This document shows, one piece after another, positions 1 to 5,200 of a DNA stretch of 5,200 bases. This DNA comes from Bacteroidota bacterium (GTDB taxonomy: Bacteria; Bacteroidota; Kryptoniia; Kryptoniales; JAKASW01), in NCBI GenBank assembly GCA_021796055.1, contig JAJYOS010000519.1, positions 1-5,200 of the forward strand, given 5' to 3'. Positions within the stretch are counted from its first letter, which is position 1. The number at the start of each line of letters is the position of its first letter. The translations under genes and the position numbers were made by a program. Below the pieces are notes generated by a model. The model worked only from the letters and a program-made list of their open reading frames with translations, ran no database searches and was not told the DNA's origin.

Positions 1-9
1 CGAGCCAAA

Positions 10-66
10 TCAGAGATACTTCCTTGCGGGCTGAAGGAATTCGGCAATTTCATCGGTTTTGTCCAT
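10..66 (-). CDS. Candidate 18-codon small ORF with strong ribosome binding site
   Basis: An ATG at 64-66 (minus strand) is preceded by a perfect AAGGAG (72-77) at 5 nt spacing, the best Shine-Dalgarno in this end of the window. The frame reads MDKTDEIAEFLQPARKYL and then stops at TGA (10-12). The peptide is soluble-looking, charged and predicted helical, and I do not recognise it. It could be a true micro-protein, a leader peptide for a gene lying to the left of the window, or the 5' end of a longer gene broken by a nonsense mutation or sequencing error, since only 9 bases follow the stop. The ribosome binding site is seen directly; that it is translated is inference. Confidence 0.35.
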   Translation of the reverse strand: MDKTDEIAEFLQPARKYL

Positions 67-513
67 GTTGTCTCCTTGCCTCCATCGAAATTGTTTTTAG
101 AAAATAGACGCGCCGCAGATGACGATGTCACACGTTCAGACAAAATAACATTCGAGATTCATACCGGGAACCGTACTGGATTCATGCCGGATATAAAACG
201 GCTCCCCGCCGCAAGTTGACAATCGTGCATCTAGCAGCTAAATTTGCGCGAGGTGATCCAAGTTGAAATAAGATCATCGAAACTGGTATGGCTGTGGGAA
301 CAGAGGGCATGCGGCGAGAAGAGGATTGCAATACCACCTGAACAAGAATGTCCTGAATGTTCTGTTAGTCATCAGTACAAGTTGAGGCATGGATCCGCTT
401 CCTGATCAAAGACTTGGAAATCAGGTGCAAACAGCCTGCTAATTTGCCGTTCAATCCGCCATATGAGAAGTGCCTTTTGTCCCCGTCACATCACAGAAAT
501 GGAGTCAATTGAT
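67..513. other. Gene-free stretch between divergent transcription units
   Basis: No ORF with a plausible ribosome binding site and coding character was found here on either strand. The stretch holds the ribosome binding site of the small minus-strand ORF at its left end, a plus-strand promoter at 216-246, and then about 260 bases that would be the 5' leader of the barrel-protein gene. The leader has one weak inverted repeat, CCTGAT (401-406) with ATCAGG (420-425), loop 13 nt, with no T-tract after it. I saw no tRNA and no motif of a known riboswitch. Confidence 0.5.
216..246 (+). promoter_or_regulatory. Promoter, TTGACA-N17-TAAATTTG
   Basis: TTGACA at 216-221 is followed after exactly 17 bases by TAAATT (239-244), which extends to TAAATTTG (239-246). 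This fits a sigma-70 type promoter on its -35 box and spacing, and matches the Bacteroidota -7 consensus TAnnTTTG at all fixed positions, with a TTG about 20 bases upstream. Transcription would start near 252-254 and run toward the barrel-protein gene at 514, giving a leader of about 260 nt, or make a separate small RNA. A near-identical arrangement on the minus strand at 4455-4485 strengthens the call. Confidence 0.5.
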
Positions 514-1056
514 ATGACACATCTCATGCGTTCCACGCTCCTGGCGAGCGCACTCTCGTGCGCGATTCTTATTGGACCTACGGCCACTCTTGTAGCACAG
601 GAGAAACCGGTACCGTTCGCCAGGAATGCGATCTACTTCGAGGTCTTCGGACAGGGCGTTCTATATTCGATCAACTACGACTACCGGCTCACGCCTAACA
701 TCGGTCTGAGGGCGGGTTTTTCATACTGGTCTATCGTACCGTTTTTCCTTCTGTCGACCGGCGAGCTGAAGTTCACCGATTTTCCTCTCACGGTCAATTA
801 CCTCACCGGCAGAGGGACCAGTCACTTTGAGATGGGAGTCGGTGTAGTACCGGTCTTCATCTCCTTGGATGGTCATGACCTTCTGTTCGGATCGGAGATC
901 CGTGGGAGCGGAAGAGTGCTTTTAGGCACGGCGACGATCGGATACAGGGCACAGCCCCGCGACGGGGGATTTATCTTTCGAATAGGTTTGACGCCGCTGT
1001 TTACATTCAAGCATCTTATAGTCAGCGGCGGGTTATCCTTCGGAGTCGCATTCTGA
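514..1056 (+). CDS. Exported beta-barrel-like outer membrane protein, unknown function
   Basis: This predicts a 180-residue protein. Residues 1-28 form a signal peptide: Arg6, a hydrophobic core at about 8-28, and likely cleavage after Ala28 before QEK. The mature part is a run of short amphipathic, glycine- and aromatic-rich segments (for example YSINYDYRL, GLRAGFSYWS, FEMGVGVVPVF, TATIGYRA, FIFRIGLTPLF), and the chain ends in Phe as outer-membrane barrels usually do. I infer a small barrel of about eight strands in the outer membrane; such hypothetical proteins are common in Bacteroidota relatives. The start at 514 is preferred because GGAG (500-503) lies 9 nt upstream and the signal peptide begins there; an in-frame ATG at 463 would add 17 residues before the signal peptide with no good ribosome binding site. 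The gene stands alone and converges on the helicase gene, with a hairpin between them. No enzymatic motif is visible. Confidence 0.8.
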   Translation: MTHLMRSTLLASALSCAILIGPTATLVAQEKPVPFARNAIYFEVFGQGVLYSINYDYRLTPNIGLRAGFSYWSIVPFFLLSTGELKFTDFPLTVNYLTGRGTSHFEMGVGVVPVFISLDGHDLLFGSEIRGSGRVLLGTATIGYRAQPRDGGFIFRIGLTPLFTFKHLIVSGGLSFGVAF

Positions 1057-1076
1057 GAATAGGCTTGAACGTCCCC

Positions 1077-1112
1077 GGGGAGGGAGAAAGTCGGAAGTCT
1101 TTCTCCCTTCTC
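1077..1112. terminator. Hairpin between convergent genes, probable bidirectional terminator
   Basis: AGGGAGAAAG (1081-1090) and CTTTCTCCCT (1099-1108) form a perfect 10-bp stem around an 8-nt loop. The stem extends to about 14 bp with two G-U pairs on the plus-strand RNA. It lies 20 bases after the barrel gene stop and just past the helicase gene stop on the other strand, so it can end both transcripts. Neither side has a clean T-tract, so termination strength is uncertain. Confidence 0.6.
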
Positions 1113-1117
1113 CCTAA

Positions 1118-2320
1118 CTAGCCGCTTCGCCGCCGCCAACTCTTCTTCCAGGGAGCGATGTCCGACTTGCGCGGTTTTTCTTCCTGCCTGGCCGGGGCGA
1201 GCCTTGTAGGGCGCGCCGACAATTCACCGGATTCCTTCAGAGTTATTTCGCCCCGATACTTGAACAATATTTGCTGGAAAAATTTCTTCTCTTCTTCGGT
1301 CGCGACCAGCGAGACCGCTTCCCCTTTTTGGCCGGCCCGGGCCGTCCGCCCCACGCGGTGGGTGTACGATTCCACATCTTTCGGGATTTCGTAATTGTAG
1401 ACATGCGAGACATCGTCGATGTGAAGCCCCCGCGCCGCCACGTCGGTAGCGACGAGGACCGTAAATTTACCGGTGCGGAAATCATCCGTGACTTTCTCCC
1501 GTTGCGGCTGCGACATATTCCCGTTCAGGGCGCGTGCCTGTATCCCCATCGTTGTCAACTTCTTGGAGACCTTCACCGTGATATGTTTCCTGTTACAGAA
1601 TACGATGGCGAGACTGCGCTCCCGGCCCAGCAGGTCGGCGAGGAGGTCCAGCTTGCCTTCGGGTGAGACGTGGTAGTAAGTCTGGTGCAGGAAAATGGGT
1701 TTCACCGTTGAAGCGAGCCTGACATTTTTAGGGTTGTGCAGGTATTTTGCCGCCAGCTTTTCAATTTCCCTCGAAATCGTCGCACTGAATAGAAGTGTCT
1801 GATGCTGTTCCGGAAGCCTGGCTGCGATCCGCTCGACATCCCTTATGAATCCCATATCGAGCATGCGGTCCGCCTCATCGCAGACGAAATACTTTATCGT
1901 ATTCAGCTTCACCGCGTTTCGATTCAGCAGGTCGATGAGCCGGCCGGGAGTTGCCACTATGATGTTTGCCTGTCTAACTTTTGCGACCTGTGTATTTATG
2001 GAGACTCCGCCGTAGACAGGTACGATCCCGAGATGCTTGCCCGCCGAATATTTGATAAACTCTCCCGCTACCTGCTGGGCGAGTTCCCTCGTCGGGACAA
2101 GAACAAGCGCCTTCAGGCCGTCGCGCCTTTGAAGTTGTTCTATGATCGGGATGGCAAAACTCAGCGTCTTGCCCGATCCTGTTTCGGATTGTGTGAGCAC
2201 ATCCTGTCCGTTCGCGATTGCCGGAATTATTTCTTCCTGAACCGGTGTCGCTACGGTAATTCCTTGTGCTTCGAGAAGGGCCGTAATTTGGCTGCTCAGC
2301 ACAAAAGATTGTGATTTCAT
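1118..2320 (-). CDS. DEAD-box ATP-dependent RNA helicase (RhlE-like)
   Basis: This is a complete 400-residue DEAD-box helicase, which unwinds short RNA duplexes with ATP in the cytoplasm, typically in ribosome assembly, mRNA decay or cold adaptation. All motifs are present in order: Q motif (Phe6, Pro26, Gln28), motif I SETGSGKT (45-52), Ia PTRELAQQ (76-83), GG (104-105), Ib TPGR (124-127), motif II DEAD (148-151), motif III SAT (179-181), motif IV IVFCNRK (239-245), motif V ATDVAARGLHIDD (291-303) and motif VI HRVGRTARAG (321-330). RecA-like domain 1 spans about 1-205 and domain 2 about 215-365. The C-terminal 35-40 residues form a short basic tail (KPRK, KKSWRRR) that probably binds RNA; no separate RNA-recognition domain follows, which fits the RhlE group better than DbpA or DeaD. 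The start has AAAGG (2326-2330) 5 nt upstream. The gene is monocistronic. The family is certain, but which paralogue is not, so no symbol is given. Confidence 0.96.
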   Translation of the reverse strand: MKSQSFVLSSQITALLEAQGITVATPVQEEIIPAIANGQDVLTQSETGSGKTLSFAIPIIEQLQRRDGLKALVLVPTRELAQQVAGEFIKYSAGKHLGIVPVYGGVSINTQVAKVRQANIIVATPGRLIDLLNRNAVKLNTIKYFVCDEADRMLDMGFIRDVERIAARLPEQHQTLLFSATISREIEKLAAKYLHNPKNVRLASTVKPIFLHQTYYHVSPEGKLDLLADLLGRERSLAIVFCNRKHITVKVSKKLTTMGIQARALNGNMSQPQREKVTDDFRTGKFTVLVATDVAARGLHIDDVSHVYNYEIPKDVESYTHRVGRTARAGQKGEAVSLVATEEEKKFFQQILFKYRGEITLKESGELSARPTRLAPARQEEKPRKSDIAPWKKSWRRRSG

Positions 2321-2802
2321 TAAAACCTTTCATAAATGTATGTGATATAATTGCTGGGAAAATTAGCTGCTTTGAAGGCGTTAGGGCTTTCGATTAGAAG
2401 ACCAAATCCCGGCTTCTGAACACCGTCGCCCGAACTTCTATTTAGGTGGGGAGAAGATGTTTCTGTTACTGACACAATATAATGTAAATGGAGATATGTT
2501 CCGCATGTTATTTTCCGGCGGGAAGAAGAGAGGATTTTTTAATCCGATGACTCAGTTTCTTGGAATTAAATCGCGAGAGACAGCTTTCTTACTTCAACCA
2601 GGCTTTCGTTTCGGCTCATCGAACCGTAATCGGCACACGCATTAAGCAAGACCAAAAGTGACGCCGCGGTGATCGCGGAGTTCGACGCGTGACACATTGC
2701 AGGCGACACCGAGATTACAGAACCAGTTATCCCCTTTGTTTCCTTCGAACGGGCCGCCGAGTATTGAAGGGAAACGTTTGCGAGAGAAGGAAGAACGAAC
2801 AT
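2321..2802. other. Intergenic stretch upstream of the helicase gene
   Basis: The left part holds the helicase leader, with only weak promoter candidates on the minus strand: TACATTTA at 2333-2340 would put the start site almost on the ribosome binding site, and TAATTTTC about 30 bases further up lacks a TTG partner. An isolated TATAAT at 2478-2483 on the plus strand has no -35 partner. The right part (2566-2802) is open on the minus strand for 78 codons. That peptide, with a run AITAASLLVLL, has reasonable codon choice but no recognisable family and no clear ribosome binding site. It may be chance or another gene remnant beside the decayed gene that follows. Confidence 0.4.
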
Positions 2803-2970
2803 ATCAGCTGCTTCCCCATCCTCGTAGATGTCAGGAAATTTACGTGCCTGGTAGTGGGCGGTGGGAAGGTCGCTCTCAGGAAGGCATCATCCCCTCTGGA
2901 ATTCGATGCAAGAGCGACCGTGGTTTCTCCCAAGATATGCAAAGACCTAATGCGACAGAGCGGCAATAAA
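2803..2970 (+). pseudogene. Truncated, decayed siroheme synthase N-terminal domain (precorrin-2 dehydrogenase/ferrochelatase)
   Basis: Translation from 2803 gives SCFPILVDVRKFTCLVVGG followed by GKVALRK and, 16 residues on, VVSPKICKDLM. This is the start of the CysG-N/Met8p family: the strand PILVDL, the NAD-binding VVGGGxVAxRK turn and the following VTVVSP strand. Intact members oxidise precorrin-2 to sirohydrochlorin and insert iron to make siroheme; their N-terminal NAD-binding domain plus dimerisation part is about 150-200 residues. Here only about 50 residues remain and homology ends at the terminator of the opposing peptidase gene. The codon where ATG is expected is ATC (2803-2805), with a ribosome-binding-site-like AAGGAAG 9 nt upstream. 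Several residues look decayed: Pro-Leu-Glu-Phe-Asp-Ala stands where the family usually has Leu-Leu-Glu-x-Gly-Ala, and Ala replaces the usual Val before TVVSP. The frame is open from 2689 to 3057 but lacks a credible start. It is probably non-functional. Confidence 0.7.
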
Positions 2971-2992
2971 GAGGGGAGCCGAGGCTCCCCGC
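2971..2992 (-). terminator. Intrinsic terminator of the C1 peptidase gene
   Basis: GGGGAGCC (2973-2980) and GGCTCCCC (2983-2990) are perfectly complementary; the realistic hairpin is a 7-bp stem with a 4-nt loop. Read on the minus strand the stem is followed by TCTTTATT, a T-rich run, about 40 bases after the peptidase stop codon. Orientation and position both fit termination of the peptidase transcript. On the plus strand no T-tract follows. Confidence 0.75.
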
Positions 2993-3032
2993 TGTTAGAT
3001 TGTGAACCCGACCGATTTCACGATAACGATGA

Positions 3033-4268
3033 TCATTTCATTTCATTCACGATCTGAGGTATCGCGCTCTTAGGAAGCATCACGCCCAGCATTTTCAGTT
3101 TCACGTAATCCTCGCTGTAGAAATAGTATCCGGGGTGCGTGCTGTTTCTCGATCCCGAGCCAGAGTCCTTTATCAGATACCAATTCTTACCGTCCTTCTG
3201 CGTGTATCCGATAAGGTGGATTCCGTGGTCATCGGTTGTGGTATGATTGTAGAATCTGAAGATTCGCGCGTTCGCGTCGATGTATTGAGAAGGAATATCG
3301 AAGCTTGGGACAACCGCAACGCCGGCATGGCCGTCGATTCCGGGTTCCGAGACATCACCCCAGATCGCCATGGTATATCCGTGGCGAACGGCGCGGTTGA
3401 TGGCGTCCATGAATTCGTCCAGTGTAACGTTGAAATAAGCCTTGCTGTGCCACCAGTTGTCCGGCACGTTATATTCGACCCACGTATGGTACGGGCGATC
3501 GGAGAAAGAGACGAGCGCGACATAATCGTCGGGGTTCAGCTTCACTACCTGCTCCAAATATTCTTTCGGGGTAATCAGCCTGCCGTCGACGCTGATTTTT
3601 TCCGGCGGTGTTCCCATGTAATGATCCAGGATAGACTCAACAGTGCTTTCAACTACGGCTTTGTCCCATGCATTCGAAGCCTTCACGGCTTTGAGGTATG
3701 AATCGAGTTCCGCGAACATTTTTGAGTGATCGTGGAAAGGCTGGCCTTTCAAGAGCCCTGTGTAGTCAACTTCCGGAACAACACCATGTTCTTTCCACGC
3801 CCGCAGCACGGCATTCGCCTCCGAACCTTCGCCGAATTCCTGGTTCCCTCTCGACCGTACATAGCCGAGAGCTTTTTCAACATATTCCCAGTAGACGGTA
3901 TACATCTCCGAGAACTTCATCTTCTTCCCGGTGAGGCGGTATACTTCGGATTCGAGGAAAGACGTCGTCGAAAAACACCAGCATGTTCCCGTGTTGCCCT
4001 GCGAAATGGGAGGATTGTGCCAGTATTGAGTGAACTCATCCACCGATTTCGGCGCATCGAATCTACTGAAATCCGGATGAATGGCCTTTTCCGGGGCGGT
4101 GATAGTGTCTCTTTGACTGTAAAATCGACTGAGAGAAGTGCTAATGGAGTCGTAAAATTCGTTCTTCGGTTGAACGAACAGCGCGGTATCACGATGTGCA
4201 ATTTGGGAGAAGGAACTTCCGCAAATTGACAGTAGGAGAAACACTGAGATGGTACAGAATGATTTCAT
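3033..4268 (-). CDS. Secreted C1 (papain/bleomycin-hydrolase-like) cysteine peptidase homologue with variant active site
   Basis: This predicts a 411-residue protein. Residues 1-21 are a signal peptide (Lys2, core VFLLLSI, cleavage likely near SFS-Q); Cys16 is not in a proper lipobox. The papain-fold nucleophile motif is clear: PPISQGNTGTCWCFS, with Gln90 (oxyanion hole) six residues before Cys96, as in papain, then FLESE. The C-terminal half supplies the His region, TTDDHGIHLIGY, where His348 best matches papain His159, and then WYLIKDSGSG. In papain the last motif is NSWG; here Asp368 replaces the catalytic Asn and the Trp is missing. I recall similar IKDSG versions in Bacteroidota/Ignavibacteria relatives but could not check. 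The length and inserted helices (about 110-290) resemble aminopeptidase C/bleomycin hydrolase more than papain. It probably acts in the periplasm or outside the cell. The start at 4268 is chosen for AAAGGTAG upstream and the signal peptide; an in-frame ATG at 4352 adds 28 residues without either. It stands alone, with its own promoter and terminator. Confidence 0.87.
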   Translation of the reverse strand: MKSFCTISVFLLLSICGSSFSQIAHRDTALFVQPKNEFYDSISTSLSRFYSQRDTITAPEKAIHPDFSRFDAPKSVDEFTQYWHNPPISQGNTGTCWCFSTTSFLESEVYRLTGKKMKFSEMYTVYWEYVEKALGYVRSRGNQEFGEGSEANAVLRAWKEHGVVPEVDYTGLLKGQPFHDHSKMFAELDSYLKAVKASNAWDKAVVESTVESILDHYMGTPPEKISVDGRLITPKEYLEQVVKLNPDDYVALVSFSDRPYHTWVEYNVPDNWWHSKAYFNVTLDEFMDAINRAVRHGYTMAIWGDVSEPGIDGHAGVAVVPSFDIPSQYIDANARIFRFYNHTTTDDHGIHLIGYTQKDGKNWYLIKDSGSGSRNSTHPGYYFYSEDYVKLKMLGVMLPKSAIPQIVNEMK

Positions 4269-4454
4269 AGCTGCTACCTTTGCTGATTGACGTTGGTGAG
4301 TTTTTGATGATGGAAGGAATGCCGATACACTGCGGATGACTGCACCGATCATTAGTCCCGGAGAGCGACTGATGATGAAAGTCCAAAGTTCAACCTGTCC
4401 ACGCCAATAAGACTGACCGCACTGATCAGCATTCTCTGCCTAACTTTGACGGGA

Positions 4455-4485
4455 AAAAGTTATCGGGTTTGCGAAGCAATGTCAA
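4455..4485 (-). promoter_or_regulatory. Promoter of the C1 peptidase gene, TTGACA-N17-TAACTTTT
   Basis: Read on the minus strand, TTGACA (4480-4485) is followed after exactly 17 bases by TAACTTTT (4455-4462). The -35 box is perfect. The downstream element matches TAnnTTTG except for its last base, and the TTG-to-TA distance (20) is the same as at the promoter at 216-246. Transcription would start near 4448, giving a leader of about 180 nt before the peptidase ATG at 4268. Confidence 0.5.
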
Positions 4486-4493
4486 ACCAGATC

Positions 4494-4512
4494 ATCGCGA
4501 CCGTGTCACGAT
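4494..4512. promoter_or_regulatory. Palindrome immediately upstream of the peptidase promoter
   Basis: ATCGCGAC (4494-4501) and GTCACGAT (4505-4512) form an inverted repeat with one mismatch around a 3-base centre, eight bases beyond the -35 box of the peptidase promoter. The position suits a binding site for a dimeric activator. On the minus-strand RNA the same sequence folds into an 8-bp stem with one G-U pair, so it could instead be a weak terminator for the zinc-ribbon gene. Which role applies is inference. Confidence 0.3.
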
Positions 4513-4598
4513 AATGTTGCTGCCGGTTGTCTTTCAATTGGTTCCGCACGTTCCCGATGCAGGGACACCTCATCCTCCACGAACGATCAACATCCGCT

Positions 4599-4865
4599 TT
4601 ATCTCGCCATCGCCTCGACAATCAGGAATCCTACCGTCACAAGAATGATAGAAAGGAATAACCAATAACTTCGCTCGCGCAGTATCCTCATCTTCTTTCT
4701 CGAAGTGACGTACAAACCAAAGGCGACGAAAATCGCCGCATTGCAATTGCGACAACGCTTCACCCGTATCAATCCAATTGACTGGAACACAGACTCCCAG
4801 AATGATGAAGGTGAGTCTGAATCAAACTTGGAAGAAGACAAACAATCAGGACATCTTCTTTCCAC
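4599..4865 (-). CDS. Small zinc-ribbon membrane protein, GTG start
   Basis: This predicts an 88-residue protein. It opens with a CPDC knuckle (Cys5, Cys8), has a 29-residue insert, then a second knuckle CRNC (Cys38, Cys41), together a four-cysteine zinc ribbon. After a basic segment (SRKKMRILRER, 55-65) a hydrophobic helix (about 67-83, WLFLSIILVTVGFLIV) should anchor it in the inner membrane. Small zinc-ribbon proteins with a CPxC...GLxxxRCxxC pattern are widespread in bacterial genomes and mostly uncharacterised. The GTG at 4865 is supported by a perfect AAGGAG (4872-4877) at 6 nt spacing; the ATG at 4870 is in another frame and only 1 base from the AAGGAG. No clear promoter was found, though an AT-rich run lies just upstream. 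Function is unknown; binding of nucleic acid or protein on the cytoplasmic side is a guess. It is possibly co-transcribed with the peptidase gene 330 bases downstream, but that gene has its own promoter. Confidence 0.72.
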   Translation of the reverse strand: MERRCPDCLSSSKFDSDSPSSFWESVFQSIGLIRVKRCRNCNAAIFVAFGLYVTSRKKMRILRERSYWLFLSIILVTVGFLIVEAMAR

Positions 4866-5200
4866 GACATTCTCCTTGATTTCTATTCCGATATCTTTTC
4901 TATATTTACCCGCCCGCCTTAGCGCGGCAGTTTACAGTGCCTGGATCGGTTCCCTGCCAGACCTACTTCCACCATGTGACCAGATGAGCGGGCTTGACAG
5001 GAAAATCCTCTTACCTGCAGGCGCCTTTGCCTACCTTCCTCATAATCTTCCCTCACATTTCCCGGTTGCCGCCGACAATTTGCCGGCATTCGACGGCAGC
5101 CACTTGATGTGCACTCGTTAAGTATGGTTACTCAGGACACGCGCTGCCACCCTCGAAATAGTGAATGGTTAATTTTAATAAAAAGATTTGAAAAACTTCC
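4866..5200. other. Right-hand stretch without a recognised gene
   Basis: Apart from the ribosome binding site of the zinc-ribbon gene and the AT-rich run TAAATATAG (minus strand, about 4900-4910), no known gene is visible. A plus-strand frame open over 4705-5121 lies partly antisense to the zinc-ribbon gene and shows no family features. Short frames reach the right edge on both strands (for example an ATG at 5124 on the plus strand with no ribosome binding site, and two minus-strand frames ending near 5130), so the end of a neighbouring gene cannot be excluded. The last 40 bases are AT-rich. Confidence 0.4.
5064..5101. repeat. Strong imperfect inverted repeat (hairpin)
   Basis: GGTTGCCGCCGA (5064-5075) pairs with TCGACGGCAGCC (5090-5101): 12 positions with one G-U pair on the plus-strand RNA and one mismatch. 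The 14-base loop contains the palindrome TGCCGGCA (5081-5088). No T-tract follows on either strand, so it is not a classical intrinsic terminator. It could be a structured RNA element, a Rho-independent-like pause or a dispersed palindromic repeat; a single copy is present in this window. Confidence 0.4.

Larger units (their letters stand above)
4269..4598. other. Peptidase leader and upstream regulatory stretch
   Basis: This gap between two minus-strand genes contains the peptidase 5' leader (about 180 nt), its promoter (4455-4485) and a palindrome (4494-4512). I found no ORF with a ribosome binding site. No classical terminator with a T-tract follows the zinc-ribbon gene, whose stop is at 4599, so some read-through into the peptidase gene is possible. 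Confidence 0.5.

Noticed and set aside
440..465. GTTCAATCC resembling a tRNA T-loop
   Set aside because: The flanking bases cannot form the T-arm stem and no acceptor or anticodon arm fits upstream.
1802..2314. Long plus-strand open frame (170 codons) opposite the helicase, with other frames at 1158-1666
   Set aside because: They are antisense to an unambiguous DEAD-box helicase carrying every family motif, and lack family features of their own.
2333..2340. TACATTTA as a helicase promoter element on the minus strand
   Set aside because: Transcription would start on top of the ribosome binding site and there is no TTG about 20 bases upstream.
2457..2645. Plus-strand ORF of 62 codons preceded by GGGGAG
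   Set aside because: The GGGGAG lies only about 3 bases from the ATG, and the peptide has no recognisable features; probably chance.
3135..3701. Plus-strand open frame of 188 codons opposite the peptidase, with another at 3726-4229
   Set aside because: They are shadows of the C1 peptidase coding strand, with no ribosome binding site and no recognisable domain.
4269..4352. Upstream in-frame ATG for the peptidase, adding 28 residues
   Set aside because: The signal peptide and the AAAGGTAG ribosome binding site both point to the start at 4268; the extra residues have no export features.
4705..5121. Plus-strand open frame of 138 codons
   Set aside because: It overlaps the zinc-ribbon gene antisense, has no ribosome binding site and reads as low-information sequence; the opposite frame has cysteine knuckles, a membrane helix and a strong ribosome binding site.

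Overview
The window looks like an ordinary chromosomal segment from a member of the Bacteroidota/Chlorobiota/Ignavibacteriota assemblage. It has roughly balanced base composition and mostly single-gene transcription units separated by fairly long intergenic stretches. The lineage is an inference from three things: an exported beta-barrel-like protein of a style common in that group, a secreted papain-fold peptidase with a variant active site, and two promoter-like sites that fit the TTG...TAnnTTTG pattern described for Bacteroidota. No rRNA, tRNA, CRISPR array, insertion sequence or prophage gene was recognised.

Layout from left to right: an 18-codon minus-strand ORF with a strong ribosome binding site (10-66); a gene-free stretch with a good plus-strand promoter (216-246) and a leader of about 260 nt; an exported outer-membrane-barrel-like protein (514-1056, +); a long hairpin between convergent genes (1077-1112); a complete RhlE-type DEAD-box RNA helicase (1118-2320, -); a 480-base gap; a short decayed remnant of a siroheme synthase (precorrin-2 dehydrogenase) N-terminal domain (about 2803-2970, +); an intrinsic terminator (2971-2992) serving the next gene; a secreted C1-family cysteine peptidase homologue (3033-4268, -) with its own promoter about 180 nt upstream (4455-4485) and a palindrome just beyond it; a small zinc-ribbon membrane protein starting at GTG (4599-4865, -); and about 330 bases of mostly featureless sequence with one strong hairpin (5064-5101).

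The genes do not form an obvious pathway. The barrel protein and the peptidase both belong to the cell envelope or exterior, the helicase to RNA metabolism, and the zinc-ribbon protein probably to the inner membrane. The points most worth a second look are the siroheme synthase remnant, the altered Asn/Trp motif in the peptidase, and the promoter and palindrome ahead of the peptidase. I found no convincing previously undescribed multi-gene system.
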